In this document: one piece after another, positions 1 through 8,693 of the stretch
Layout: each line of letters opens with the position of its first letter
How positions within the stretch are numbered: the stretch's first letter is position 1
NCBI RefSeq assembly: GCF_023516595.1
Contig: NZ_JAMGBG010000010.1
Coordinates: forward strand, 124,001 to 188,000
Reading direction: 5' to 3'
Length of the DNA: 64,000 nucleotides
Source: Streptomyces neyagawaensis
GTDB taxonomy: Bacteria; Actinomycetota; Actinomycetes; Streptomycetales; Streptomycetaceae
Translations under genes and position numbers: made by a program
The notes under the pieces: model-generated
Told to the model about the DNA's origin: nothing
Database searches by the model: none
The model's input: the letters and a program-made list of their open reading frames with translations, nothing else

Positions 1-115
1 TGAGCACGGAGGCCAGCTCGTCGGTGTCCTCGATGGCGAGGAGCCGTTCGCAGCCGGCCGATCCGCCCGACTCGTTCCGCACACGCTCCGTGAGCGATCG
101 CAACGCTTCGTCCAT
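1..115 (-). CDS. Partial hypothetical protein (N-terminus only)
   Basis: An open frame on the minus strand starts with ATG at 115 and runs off the left edge. Only 38 residues are visible, beginning MDEALRSLTERVRNES and rich in Glu, Arg and Leu. No family motif can be recognised. The codon pattern fits a high-GC actinomycete gene, but the fragment is too short to exclude chance. If real, it is divergent from the 3-hydroxyacyl-CoA dehydrogenase at 483. Confidence 0.45.
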   Translation of the reverse strand, partial: MDEALRSLTERVRNESGGSAGCERLLAIEDTDELASVL

Positions 116-482
116 ACCGTCGAGATTACGGGCGGGGCTTCCCTTCAGGGACCTACATCACAAAGACGAGGGCTGGCGCGCTCGTTACCCACCGGTTAAG
201 CTCAGACGAGCGAGTGACCCACTCGTATTCGCTTCGACGGTCTGGTGACGCGGCCGTCGTGAGCGCAGTCGGTTCGGTACGCGCAGTACCGCAGTGCGAC
301 TCGGCCTCGGGACAGGGCCGGTCGGTTCAGCCGTTCCCCCTGGGCGTGTGCACGCCCACGGCGGCGGCACCGGGCGTGTGCGCTCGCAGCCCGGCAGCAC
401 CCGCACTCCACGCGCTGGTCGCGCCCTCGTCGGCGTACCCGGGCGCTTCCTCAGTCGTCACCCTCATCCCTGGAGTCCCGCG
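116..482. other. Intergenic region upstream of the 3-hydroxyacyl-CoA dehydrogenase
   Basis: No convincing gene lies in these 367 bases. Visible elements are a 6-3-6 inverted repeat, CGAGTG at 211-216 and CACTCG at 220-225, in a relatively AT-rich stretch, and a GC-rich hairpin with arms 342-348 and 351-357. The decamer of the hairpin's left arm recurs directly at 372-381. The GGAG at 472-475 is the ribosome-binding site for the gene starting at 483. The 211-225 repeat is a candidate operator. Confidence 0.5.
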
Positions 483-2297
483 ATGGCCACTCCCGTTTCC
501 GACTCGCCCCTGTCCCCGCAGTCCCCTCTCACCACCATCGCCGTCATCGGCCTCGGCACCATGGGCACCGGCATCGCCGAGGTGCTGACCCGGGCCGGCC
601 GCGAGGTCATCGGCATCGACATCAGCGAGGCGGCCGCCGCCCGTGCCGTCGCGGCGCTGGAGTCCTCGACGGAGCGTGCCGTGGCACGCGGGCGGATCAC
701 CGAGCGGGAACGCGGTGACGCCCTCGCCCGCTTCCGCACCTTCACCGACCTGCGGGCCGCCGCCGACGCCGACCTGGTGATCGAGGTCGTCCCGGAGTCG
801 TACGACATCAAGCAGCAGCTCTTCCGGGAGTTGGACGCGATCGTGCGTCCCGAGACGGTGCTCGCCACCGGCACCAACGCCCTCTCGGTCACCCGGCTGG
901 CCGCCGACTCCGCGCACCCCGAGCGGGTGCTGGGGCTGCACTTCTTCAACCCGGCGCCCGCGATGAAGCTGGTCGAGGTGGTCTCCTCGGTGCTCACCGC
1001 GCCGCAGGCCGTCACCGCCGTCACGAACCTCGCGCTCGACCTGGGCAAGGAGCCCGTCGCGGTCGGCGACCGGCCCGGATTCGTCGCCGACGGGCTGCTG
1101 TTCGGCTACCTCAACCAGGCCGCCGCGATGTACGAGGCCAAGTACGCCTCCCGCGAGGACATCGACGCGGCGATGCGGCTCGGCTGCGGTCTGCCGATGG
1201 GCCCGCTGGCACTGCTCGACCTGATCGGCGTCGACACCGCCCGCACGGTCCTGGACGCCATGTACGCGGCCTCGCACGACCGGCTGCACGCACCGGCGCC
1301 GATCCTCAAGCAGCTCAGTGAGGCGGGCCTGACGGGCCGCAAGTCGGGGCGGGGCTTCTACACCTACGAGGCGCCCGGCTCCGCCACCGTCGTGCGGGAC
1401 GCGCTGACGCCGCTGGAGGGGGTCGCCACGGCCGCCGGGCGCACGGTCCGCTCGGTCGGTGTGGCGGGCTCCGGGACCATGGCGTCCGGGATCGCCGAGG
1501 TGTTCGCCAAGGCCGGCTTCGAGGTCGTCCTGGCCGCGCGCACCGAGGAGAAGGCGCAGGCCGCCAAGGCGCGTATCGGCAAGTCGCTGTCGCGGTCGGT
1601 CGACAAGGGGCGGATGACGGTCGAGGCCGCCGCAGAGACCCTGGACCGGATCACCCCGGCGGGCTCGTACGACGCGTTCGCGGACGTCGACCTGGCGCTG
1701 GAGGCCGTGGCGGAGGACCTGGAGGTCAAGCGGCAGTTGTTCGCGACCTTCGACAAGGTCTGCAAGCCGGGGGCGATCCTCGCGACCACCACGTCCTCGC
1801 TGCCCGTTGTGGCCTGCGCCCGCGCGACCTCGCGCCCGCAGGACGTGATCGGGATGCACTTCTTCAACCCGGCGCCGGCGATGAAGCTGGTCGAGGTGGT
1901 CCGCACGGTCCTGACCGCCGAGGACGTCCATGCCACCGTCCGCGAGCTGTGCGGCGCCATCCGCAAGCACCCGGTGGACTGCGGCGACCGTGCCGGGTTC
2001 ATCGTGAACGCGCTGCTGTTCCCGTACCTGAACAACGCGATCAAGATGGTGCAGGAGCACTACGCGACGCTGGACGACATCGACGCGGCGATGAAGCTGG
2101 GCGGCGGCTACCCGATGGGTCCGTTCGAACTGCTGGACGTGGTGGGGCTGGACGTCTCGCTGGCCATCGAGAAGGTCCTGCACCGCGAGTTCCGCGACCC
2201 GGGGCTCGCCCCCGCGCCGCTGCTGGAGCACCTGGTGGCCGCGGGCTGCCTCGGCCGCAAGACCGGCCGCGGCTTCCGCGAATATGCCAAGCGCTGA
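483..2297 (+). CDS. 3-hydroxyacyl-CoA (3-hydroxybutyryl-CoA) dehydrogenase, duplicated module
   Basis: A cytoplasmic NAD(P)-dependent oxidation of 3-hydroxyacyl-CoA is inferred. The 604-residue protein holds two complete 3HCDH modules in tandem. Rossmann glycine motifs lie near residues 23-30 (GLGTMGTG) and 329-337 (GSGTMASG). The HFFNPAP motif with the catalytic His occurs twice, near 153 and 459, and each module ends with its own helical C-terminal domain. Single-module enzymes of this family are about 280-300 residues, so this is an internal duplication seen in actinomycetes (PaaH/FadB2-like). ATG 483 was chosen because GGAG lies 7 nt upstream; the frame stays open to 294 without a better start. 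Placed before the EMC genes, it could make acetoacetyl-CoA/3-hydroxybutyryl-CoA, the source of crotonyl-CoA. Confidence 0.9.
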   Translation: MATPVSDSPLSPQSPLTTIAVIGLGTMGTGIAEVLTRAGREVIGIDISEAAAARAVAALESSTERAVARGRITERERGDALARFRTFTDLRAAADADLVIEVVPESYDIKQQLFRELDAIVRPETVLATGTNALSVTRLAADSAHPERVLGLHFFNPAPAMKLVEVVSSVLTAPQAVTAVTNLALDLGKEPVAVGDRPGFVADGLLFGYLNQAAAMYEAKYASREDIDAAMRLGCGLPMGPLALLDLIGVDTARTVLDAMYAASHDRLHAPAPILKQLSEAGLTGRKSGRGFYTYEAPGSATVVRDALTPLEGVATAAGRTVRSVGVAGSGTMASGIAEVFAKAGFEVVLAARTEEKAQAAKARIGKSLSRSVDKGRMTVEAAAETLDRITPAGSYDAFADVDLALEAVAEDLEVKRQLFATFDKVCKPGAILATTTSSLPVVACARATSRPQDVIGMHFFNPAPAMKLVEVVRTVLTAEDVHATVRELCGAIRKHPVDCGDRAGFIVNALLFPYLNNAIKMVQEHYATLDDIDAAMKLGGGYPMGPFELLDVVGLDVSLAIEKVLHREFRDPGLAPAPLLEHLVAAGCLGRKTGRGFREYAKR

Positions 2298-2385
2298 GCG
2301 GCCGGGCGACTGGTTCCACGAGGGCACGGACTGGGGCGGACTGCTCTCCCCGGGCGGCCGGTCCGTGCCCTCCGGCACCCGTACT

Positions 2386-2408
2386 CCCCCGCCCGCGCGG
2401 GGCGGGGG
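2386..2408. terminator. GC-rich hairpin after the dehydrogenase
   Basis: A 9-bp stem of only G and C (2386-2394 with 2400-2408, loop GCGCG) lies about 90 nt after the dehydrogenase stop and 50 nt before the TetR start. There is no T-run, as is common for actinomycete terminators. Confidence 0.5.
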
Positions 2409-2457
2409 GATCGGTGGACCTGCGCACTCTCCTGCGCGAATGCAGTACGTTCGGGGC

Positions 2458-3267
2458 ATGTCCCAGCCCGCCAAGTCCTCACGTACACCAGCTACGCCCG
2501 ACGCGCCGGAGAGTGCCGCGGGCAGTCGTGCCGCCGCCCAACGGCTCAAGATGCGCCGGGAACTGGCGGCCGCGGCCATGGAGCTGTTCTCGACCAAGGG
2601 GTACGAGGCGACCACCGTCGACGAGATCGCGGCGGCGGCCGGTGTCGCCCGCCGCACCTTCTTCCGCCACTTCCGCTCCAAGGAAGAGGCGATCTTCCCG
2701 GACCACGACGACACCCTGATCCGCGCCGAGGCGGTGCTCAACGCGGCACCGGCGCACGAGCACCCGCTCGACACGGTGTGCCGGGGCATCAAGGAAGTCA
2801 TGAAGATGTACGCGGCGCGGCCGGAGATCTCGGTCGCCCGCTACAAGCTGACCCGTGAGGTCCCCACCCTGCGCGAGGCGGAGATCGCGTCCGTCGCCCG
2901 CTACGAACGTCTCTTCACCCGTTATCTGCTGGGCCACTTCGACGAGCACGCCCATGTCGACGACGGCAACGACGACCCGCTGCTCGCCGAGGTGGCCGCG
3001 TCGGCGGTCGTCACCGCCCACAACCACGTCCTGCGCCGCTGGCTGCGCTCCGGCGGCCAGGGCGACGTGGAGACCCAGCTCGACCACGCGTTCGCCATCG
3101 TCCGCAAGACCTTCGGCACCGGCATCGGCGCCGGCCGCTCCATGACCCCGGAACCGGCCGCCGCGACGGCCTCCGCCCACGGCGAGGTCCTCGTGACCGT
3201 CGCCCGCACGGACGCCCCCCTGGACGAGGTCATGCGCACGATCGAGGAGGCCCTCCGCGACCGCTGA
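2458..3267 (+). CDS. TetR-family transcriptional regulator
   Basis: A 269-residue DNA-binding regulator. Residues about 30-75 form the TetR helix-turn-helix domain: TTVDEIAAAAGVARRTFFRH is the recognition-helix region, followed by FRSKEEAIF. The rest is a helical ligand-binding domain with a disordered 20-residue tail at the N-terminus. ATG 2458 is used; another in-frame ATG lies at 2440, and no clear ribosome-binding site precedes either, so a leaderless transcript is possible. It sits between the 3-hydroxyacyl-CoA dehydrogenase and ccr, all on the same strand, so control of acyl-CoA or EMC genes is a reasonable inference. Candidate palindromes are at 211-225 and 3390-3421. The ligand is unknown. 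Confidence 0.88.
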   Translation: MSQPAKSSRTPATPDAPESAAGSRAAAQRLKMRRELAAAAMELFSTKGYEATTVDEIAAAAGVARRTFFRHFRSKEEAIFPDHDDTLIRAEAVLNAAPAHEHPLDTVCRGIKEVMKMYAARPEISVARYKLTREVPTLREAEIASVARYERLFTRYLLGHFDEHAHVDDGNDDPLLAEVAASAVVTAHNHVLRRWLRSGGQGDVETQLDHAFAIVRKTFGTGIGAGRSMTPEPAAATASAHGEVLVTVARTDAPLDEVMRTIEEALRDR

Positions 3268-3320
3268 CGCCTCCCGCGGGGGCTTCGAAACCCCTCTTTA
3301 CTCATCGGTAACTGTGATGA

Positions 3321-3346
3321 CGGCCACCCCATCGGGTGGCCGTTTT
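3321..3346 (+). terminator. Rho-independent terminator after the TetR gene
   Basis: A perfect 9-bp stem (3321-3329 with 3334-3342, loop CATC) is followed by TTTT. It ends the TetR transcript and separates it from the ccr promoter. Confidence 0.8.
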
Positions 3347-3389
3347 GGCATGCCAGAGGCCCTTTTAGGACCCCTTCTGATCGATCATC

Positions 3390-3421
3390 GCTCAAGTGTT
3401 ACGTAAAGATTTCACCTGAGC
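3390..3421. promoter_or_regulatory. Inverted repeat upstream of the ccr promoter
   Basis: GCTCAAGTG (3390-3398) and CACCTGAGC (3413-3421) form a 9-bp inverted repeat with one mismatch and 23-bp spacing between arms, just upstream of the putative ccr promoter. It has the size of a dimeric-regulator operator; the adjacent TetR is the obvious candidate, by inference only. Confidence 0.4.
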
Positions 3422-3443
3422 GAACTTTCTGGCACTCGGTGCC

Positions 3444-3472
3444 TTGCGGGGTGACACGGCGTGCCATACGTT
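3444..3472 (+). promoter_or_regulatory. Putative housekeeping-sigma promoter of the EMC operon
   Basis: TTGCGG (3444-3449) and TACGTT (3467-3472) are separated by exactly 17 nt, matching a sigma-HrdB-like promoter. Transcription would start near 3479 and leave an untranslated leader of about 227 nt before the ccr GTG. The leader shows no recognised riboswitch; I looked for and did not find a cobalamin box. Confidence 0.4.
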
Positions 3473-3705
3473 GAGGGTGTCCGGGCGGCCGGCGTGCAGA
3501 GAACTCCCGTACGCCGGCTGTCCCCGCAAGCCACGTGCCTGCGCGCCCGGACGCCTGCGTCACAGGCACCCTTCCGCGCCACAAAGCGCCGCCGAGAGCA
3601 CCACCCCTCCGCCGAACCGACGGCATCACCCAGACAGATCAGCAGCACCCCGACGTAACCCTCAACAGCGTCTTCCCTCGGACGCTCGTCGCCGGAGGCA
3701 CCACC

Positions 3706-5043
3706 GTGAAGGAAATCCTGGACGCGATCCAGTCGCCGGAGTCCACGTCCGCCGACTTCGCCGCTCTGCCGCTCCCCGAGTCGTACCGCGCGATCACCGT
3801 GCACAAGGACGAGACGGAGATGTTCGCGGGCCTCGAGACCCGCGACAAGGACCCGCGCAAGTCGATCCACCTCGACGAGGTCCCGCTGCCCGAGCTCGGT
3901 CCGGGCGAGGCCCTGGTGGCCGTCATGGCCTCGTCGGTCAACTACAACTCGGTGTGGACGTCGATCTTCGAACCGCTGTCGACGTTCGGCTTCCTGGAGC
4001 GCTACGGCCGGCTCAGCGAGCTGACCAAGCGCCACGACCTGCCGTACCACATCATCGGCTCCGACCTCGCGGGCGTCGTCCTGCGCACCGGCCCCGGCGT
4101 CAACGCCTGGAAGCCCGGTGACGAGGTCGTCGCGCACTGCCTGTCCGTCGAGCTGGAGTCCAGCGACGGCCACAACGACACGATGCTCGACCCCGAGCAG
4201 CGCATCTGGGGCTTCGAGACCAACTTCGGCGGTCTCGCCGAGATCGCGCTGGTCAAGTCCAACCAGCTGATGCCGAAGCCGGACCACCTCAGCTGGGAGG
4301 AGGCCGCCGCTCCGGGTCTGGTCAACTCCACCGCGTACCGGCAGCTCGTCTCCCGCAACGGCGCCGGCATGAAGCAGGGCGACAACGTCCTGATCTGGGG
4401 CGCCAGCGGCGGACTCGGCTCCTACGCCACGCAGTTCGCGCTCGCGGGCGGCGCCAACCCGATCTGTGTCGTCTCCTCGCCGCAGAAGGCGGAGATCTGC
4501 CGGTCCATGGGCGCCGAGGCGATCATCGACCGCAACGCCGAGGGCTACAAGTTCTGGAAGGACGAGTCCACCCAGGACCCCAAGGAGTGGAAGCGCTTCG
4601 GCAAGCGCATCCGTGAGCTCACCGGCGGCGAGGACATCGACATCGTCTTCGAGCACCCGGGCCGCGAGACCTTCGGCGCCTCCGTCTACGTCACCCGCAA
4701 GGGCGGCACCATCACCACCTGCGCGTCGACCTCGGGCTACATGCACGAGTACGACAACCGCTACCTGTGGATGTCGCTGAAGCGGATCATCGGCTCGCAC
4801 TTCGCCAACTACCGCGAGGCCTGGGAGGCCAACCGGCTCATCGCGAAGGGCAAGATCCACCCGACCCTGTCGAAGGTGTACGCCCTGGAGGACACCGGCC
4901 AGGCCGCCTACGACGTGCACCGCAACCTCCACCAGGGCAAGGTCGGCGTGCTCTGCCTCGCCCCCGAGGAGGGCCTGGGCGTGCGCGACCAGGAAAAGCG
5001 CGACCAGCACATCGACGCCATCAACCGCTTCCGCAACATCTGA
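3706..5043 (+). CDS. ccr: Crotonyl-CoA carboxylase/reductase
   Basis: Catalyses NADPH-dependent reductive carboxylation of crotonyl-CoA to (2S)-ethylmalonyl-CoA, the key step of the ethylmalonyl-CoA pathway and a source of polyketide extender units. It is a zinc-less member of the MDR superfamily. The 445-residue protein has the nucleotide-binding motif WGASGGLGSY (231-240). All four residues known to position CO2 in the Kitasatospora setae enzyme occur here at the same numbers: Asn81, Phe170, Glu171 and His365. GTG 3706 is chosen because GGAGG (3694-3698) lies 7 nt upstream and because it gives this numbering. It is the first gene of ccr-ecm-mcl1-mch-mcd, with 17 nt to ecm. Identification is very secure. 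Confidence 0.97.
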   Translation: MKEILDAIQSPESTSADFAALPLPESYRAITVHKDETEMFAGLETRDKDPRKSIHLDEVPLPELGPGEALVAVMASSVNYNSVWTSIFEPLSTFGFLERYGRLSELTKRHDLPYHIIGSDLAGVVLRTGPGVNAWKPGDEVVAHCLSVELESSDGHNDTMLDPEQRIWGFETNFGGLAEIALVKSNQLMPKPDHLSWEEAAAPGLVNSTAYRQLVSRNGAGMKQGDNVLIWGASGGLGSYATQFALAGGANPICVVSSPQKAEICRSMGAEAIIDRNAEGYKFWKDESTQDPKEWKRFGKRIRELTGGEDIDIVFEHPGRETFGASVYVTRKGGTITTCASTSGYMHEYDNRYLWMSLKRIIGSHFANYREAWEANRLIAKGKIHPTLSKVYALEDTGQAAYDVHRNLHQGKVGVLCLAPEEGLGVRDQEKRDQHIDAINRFRNI

Positions 5044-5060
5044 GACATCCGGGAGCACAG

Positions 5061-7211
5061 ATGACTGAGCGCCAGCCCGCGGCTGCGCCTGAGGGCGCGC
5101 CCGTGTCGAAAGAGACGAAGGCAAGGGAGCGCAGCGACCGCGGACTGAGGAACGTCGACGCGGGCACCGAGCGCTCTCAGGCGCAGCCGCCGAGAGAAAA
5201 GGACCGGCCGTGGCTCATGCGCACGTACGCCGGCCACTCCACGGCGGAGGCGTCCAACGAGCTGTACCGGCGCAACCTCGCCAAGGGCCAGACCGGCCTG
5301 TCGGTGGCGTTCGACCTGCCGACGCAGACCGGGTACGACTCCGACCACATCCTCGCCCGCGGCGAGGTCGGCCGGGTGGGCGTGCCGGTCGCGCACCTCG
5401 GTGACATGCGCCGGCTGTTCCAGGACATCCCCCTGGAGCAGATGAACACCTCGATGACCATCAACGCCACCGCCATGTGGCTGCTGGCGCTCTACCAGGT
5501 CGTCGCCGAGGAGCAGGGTGCGGACATCACCCAGCTCCAGGGCACGACCCAGAACGACATCGTCAAGGAATACCTGTCGCGGGGAACCCATGTCTTCCCG
5601 CCGGGGCCCTCACTCCGGCTGACGACGGACATGATCGCGTACACGGTCTCCCACATCCCGAAGTGGAACCCGATCAACATCTGCAGCTACCACCTGCAGG
5701 AGGCGGGCGCCACGCCGGTCCAGGAGATCGCGTACGCGATGTCCACCGCGATCGCGGTTCTCGACGCCGTGCGCGACTCGGGGCAGGTTCCCGAGGAGAA
5801 GTTCGGGGACGTCGTGGCCCGTATCTCCTTCTTCGTGAACGCGGGCGTCCGCTTCATCGAGGAGATGTGCAAGATGCGGGCGTTCGGGCGGATCTGGGAC
5901 CGGATCACGCGCGAGCGGTACGGCATCGAGAACCCCAAGCAGCGCCGCTTCCGGTACGGCGTCCAGGTCAACTCCCTCGGGCTGACCGAGGCGCAGCCGG
6001 AGAACAACGTCCAGCGGATCGTGCTGGAGATGCTGGCCGTGACCCTCTCCAAGGACGCACGCGCGCGTGCCGTGCAGCTGCCCGCCTGGAACGAGGCGCT
6101 GGGGCTGCCCCGGCCGTGGGACCAGCAGTGGTCGCTGCGCATCCAGCAGGTCCTCGCGCACGAGAGCGACCTGCTGGAGTACGCGGACATCTTCGAGGGC
6201 TCCCACGTCATCGAGGCGAAGGTCGCCGCGCTGGTGGAGGAGTCGCTCACCGAGATCGAGCGGATCCAGGAGATGGGCGGCGCAATGGCCGCCGTCGAGT
6301 CCGGCTATCTGAAGTCGCAGCTCGTCGCCTCGCACGCCGAGCGGCGGGCGCGGATCGAGTCCGGCCAGGAGAAGATCGTCGGCGTCAACATCTTCGAGAC
6401 GACCGAGCCGAATCCCCTCACGGCCGACCTGGACACCGCGATCCAGACGGTCGACCCGGCCGTCGAGGCCCGTGTCATCGCCTCCCTCCAGCACTGGCGG
6501 GACACCCGCTACCAGCCTCCCTTCAACCACCCGCGCCCGTGCAAGGCGCTGGAGCGGCTGAAGGAGGCCGCGAAGGGCACCGACAACCTCATGGAGGCCA
6601 CTCTGGAGTGCGCCCGCGCCGGGGTCACGACCGGCGAGTGGGCCGGGGCCCTGCGTGAGGTGTTCGGGGAGTTCCGGGCGCCGACCGGTGTCTCCTCCGC
6701 CCCGGTGGCGGTGGCGGCCGAGGAGGGCTCCGCCCTGTCCGGGGTGCGCCGCAAGGTGGAGCTGACCGCGCGGGACCTCGGTGTCGGCAAGCTCCGCTTC
6801 CTGGTCGGCAAGCCGGGCCTGGACGGGCACTCCAACGGGGCGGAGCAGATCGCCGTGCGGGCCCGTGACGCCGGGTTCGAGGTGGTCTACCAGGGCATAC
6901 GGCTCACCCCCGAGCAGATCGTGGACGCGGCCCTCGCCGAGGACGTGCACGCGGTGGGGCTGTCCATCCTCTCCGGCTCGCACGCGCAGCTCGTCCCGGA
7001 CGTCCTGGAGCGGCTGCGGGACGCCGGCGCGACCGACATCCCGGTGATCGCCGGCGGGATCATCCCCAACGCCGACGCCGAGCAGCTCAGGGCCGCCGGA
7101 GTGGCCGCCGTGTTCACCCCGAAGGACTTCGACATCACCGGGATCATCGGCCGTATCGTCGACGAGATCCGCAAGGCCAACAAGCTCGACCCCCTGGAGG
7201 TCCCCGCATGA
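5061..7211 (+). CDS. ecm: Ethylmalonyl-CoA mutase (B12-dependent, MeaA-like)
   Basis: Converts (2R)-ethylmalonyl-CoA to methylsuccinyl-CoA with adenosylcobalamin. The 716-residue protein has a charged N-terminal extension of about 45 residues, a methylmalonyl-CoA-mutase-type TIM barrel (about 50-560, with TGYDSDH, TINAT and SYHLQEAGA), and a C-terminal B12-binding domain with Asp588-x-His590-x-x-Gly593 supplying the lower axial histidine. Sequence alone cannot separate ethylmalonyl- from methylmalonyl-CoA mutase; placement between ccr and mcl1, and the single-chain barrel plus B12 layout, argue for Ecm. ATG 5061 has GGGAG about 5 nt upstream. The stop overlaps the next start (ATGA), implying translational coupling. 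Confidence 0.9.
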   Translation: MTERQPAAAPEGAPVSKETKARERSDRGLRNVDAGTERSQAQPPREKDRPWLMRTYAGHSTAEASNELYRRNLAKGQTGLSVAFDLPTQTGYDSDHILARGEVGRVGVPVAHLGDMRRLFQDIPLEQMNTSMTINATAMWLLALYQVVAEEQGADITQLQGTTQNDIVKEYLSRGTHVFPPGPSLRLTTDMIAYTVSHIPKWNPINICSYHLQEAGATPVQEIAYAMSTAIAVLDAVRDSGQVPEEKFGDVVARISFFVNAGVRFIEEMCKMRAFGRIWDRITRERYGIENPKQRRFRYGVQVNSLGLTEAQPENNVQRIVLEMLAVTLSKDARARAVQLPAWNEALGLPRPWDQQWSLRIQQVLAHESDLLEYADIFEGSHVIEAKVAALVEESLTEIERIQEMGGAMAAVESGYLKSQLVASHAERRARIESGQEKIVGVNIFETTEPNPLTADLDTAIQTVDPAVEARVIASLQHWRDTRYQPPFNHPRPCKALERLKEAAKGTDNLMEATLECARAGVTTGEWAGALREVFGEFRAPTGVSSAPVAVAAEEGSALSGVRRKVELTARDLGVGKLRFLVGKPGLDGHSNGAEQIAVRARDAGFEVVYQGIRLTPEQIVDAALAEDVHAVGLSILSGSHAQLVPDVLERLRDAGATDIPVIAGGIIPNADAEQLRAAGVAAVFTPKDFDITGIIGRIVDEIRKANKLDPLEVPA

Positions 7212-8173
7212 CCACGCCCGTCAACCGTCTGCGTCCGCGACGCTCCTGCCTCGCGGTCCCCGGAAGCAACCCCCGCTTCCTGGAGAAGGCGCAGGGCCTC
7301 CCGGCGGACCAGGTCTTCCTCGACCTGGAGGACGCCTGTGCCCCGCTCGCCAAGCCCGAGGCCCGGCACACGATCGTCAAGTTCCTCAACGAGGGCGACT
7401 GGACGGGCAAGACGAGGGTCGTACGGGTCAACGACTGGACGACCGAGTGGACGTACCGCGACGTCGTCACGGTCGTCGAGGGCGCCGGCCAGAACCTCGA
7501 CTGCATCATGCTGCCGAAGGTGCAGACGGCCCAGCAGGTCGTCGCTCTGGACCTGCTGCTGACACAGATCGAGAAGACGATGGGCTTCGAGGTCGGCAAG
7601 ATCGGCATCGAGGCGCAGATCGAGAACGCGCAGGGCCTCAACAACGTCAACGAGATCGCGCAGGCCTCCCCGCGCGTGGAGACGATCATCTTCGGCCCGG
7701 CCGACTTCATGGCGTCGATCAATATGAAGTCGCTGGTCGTGGGCGAGCAGCCGCCCGGCTACCCGGCGGACGCCTACCACTACATCCTGATGAAGATCCT
7801 GATGGCCGCCCGCGCCAACAACCTCCAGGCGATCGACGGCCCCTACCTCCAGATCCGCAACATCGACGGCTACCGCGAGGTCGCCCGGCGCGCCGCCGCC
7901 CTCGGCTTCGACGGCAAGTGGGTGCTGCACCCGGGCCAGGTCGAGGCGTCCAACGAGATCTTCTCGCCCTCGCAGGAGGACTACGACCACGCCGAGCTGA
8001 TCCTGGACGCGTACGACTACTACACGTCCGAGGCGGGCGGCAAGAAGGGCTCCGCGATGCTCGGCGACGAGATGATCGACGAGGCCAGCCGCAAGATGGC
8101 GCTGGTCATCTCCGGCAAGGGCCGTGCGGCGGGCATGCAGCGCACGTCCAAGTTCGAGATCCCGGAGGCCTGA
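7208..8173 (+). CDS. mcl1: L-malyl-CoA / beta-methylmalyl-CoA lyase
   Basis: A CitE/HpcH-type aldolase that would cleave beta-methylmalyl-CoA to glyoxylate and propionyl-CoA in the EMC pathway. The 321-residue protein carries the family signatures: LDLEDACAP near 38-46 with the acidic metal ligands, IEAQIENAQG with the second Glu, and the IIFGPADF loop. Length fits the family (about 320). The start overlaps the stop of ecm by 4 nt. A citrate-lyase beta-subunit-like role is possible for this fold, but the operon fixes the assignment. Confidence 0.9.
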   Translation: MTTPVNRLRPRRSCLAVPGSNPRFLEKAQGLPADQVFLDLEDACAPLAKPEARHTIVKFLNEGDWTGKTRVVRVNDWTTEWTYRDVVTVVEGAGQNLDCIMLPKVQTAQQVVALDLLLTQIEKTMGFEVGKIGIEAQIENAQGLNNVNEIAQASPRVETIIFGPADFMASINMKSLVVGEQPPGYPADAYHYILMKILMAARANNLQAIDGPYLQIRNIDGYREVARRAAALGFDGKWVLHPGQVEASNEIFSPSQEDYDHAELILDAYDYYTSEAGGKKGSAMLGDEMIDEASRKMALVISGKGRAAGMQRTSKFEIPEA

Positions 8174-8178
8174 GCGCG

Positions 8179-8691
8179 ATGCAGTTCGGACGCACGTACG
8201 AGGAGTTCGAGGTCGGGGCCGTCTACAAGCACTGGCCCGGGAAGACGGTCACGGAGTACGACGACCACCTCTTCTGTCTCCTCACCATGAACCACCACCC
8301 GCTCCACATGGACGCGAACTACGCCGAGAGCACGACGGACTTCGGCAAGAACGTCGTCGTCGGCAACTACATCTACTCGCTGCTGCTCGGCATGTCCGTC
8401 CCGGACGTCTCCGGCAAGGCGATCGCGAACCTGGAGATCGAGTCGCTGCGGCACGTGGCGCCGACCTTCCACGGCGACACGATCTACGGCGAGACGACCG
8501 TGCTGGACAAGTGGCCGTCGAAGTCGAAGAACGACCGCGGCATCGTCCATGTCGAGACCAAGGGCTACAAGCAGGACGGCACCCTCGTGTGCGTCTTCCG
8601 CCGCAAGGTGATGGTGCCCACCGAGACGTACATCAAGGAGCGCGGCGGCGAGCAGCCCGGCCGCCCGGAGCTGAAGGCACAGGAGAAGTAG
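8179..8691 (+). CDS. mch: Mesaconyl-CoA hydratase (MaoC-like)
   Basis: A 170-residue single hot-dog-fold MaoC dehydratase, predicted to hydrate mesaconyl-C1-CoA to beta-methylmalyl-CoA. The hydratase-2 region, DDHLFCLLTMNHHPLHMDANY at about 30-50 (Asp and His of the active site) followed by VVGNYIYSLLLG, is evident. Alphaproteobacterial Mch is a double-hot-dog protein of about 340 residues; this one is half that size and probably acts as a dimer, as is usual in actinomycetes. ATG 8179 begins 5 nt after the mcl1 stop, and mcd starts 2 nt after its stop. Confidence 0.88.
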   Translation: MQFGRTYEEFEVGAVYKHWPGKTVTEYDDHLFCLLTMNHHPLHMDANYAESTTDFGKNVVVGNYIYSLLLGMSVPDVSGKAIANLEIESLRHVAPTFHGDTIYGETTVLDKWPSKSKNDRGIVHVETKGYKQDGTLVCVFRRKVMVPTETYIKERGGEQPGRPELKAQEK

Positions 8692-8693
8692 CC

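Noticed and set aside
327..2801. Very long open frames antisense to the dehydrogenase and elsewhere (for example 14802-18206 minus, 24996-27809 plus)
   Set aside because: In DNA with this GC content, frames antisense to real genes stay open because stop codons are rare. These have unnatural composition (Arg, His, Gly, Pro), no family motifs, and lie over securely identified genes.
3479..3705. Possible cobalamin or other riboswitch in the ccr leader
   Set aside because: The B12-dependent mutase is in the operon, so I looked for a B12-box-like conserved core and the usual stem pattern, and found none. Treated as an ordinary long leader.
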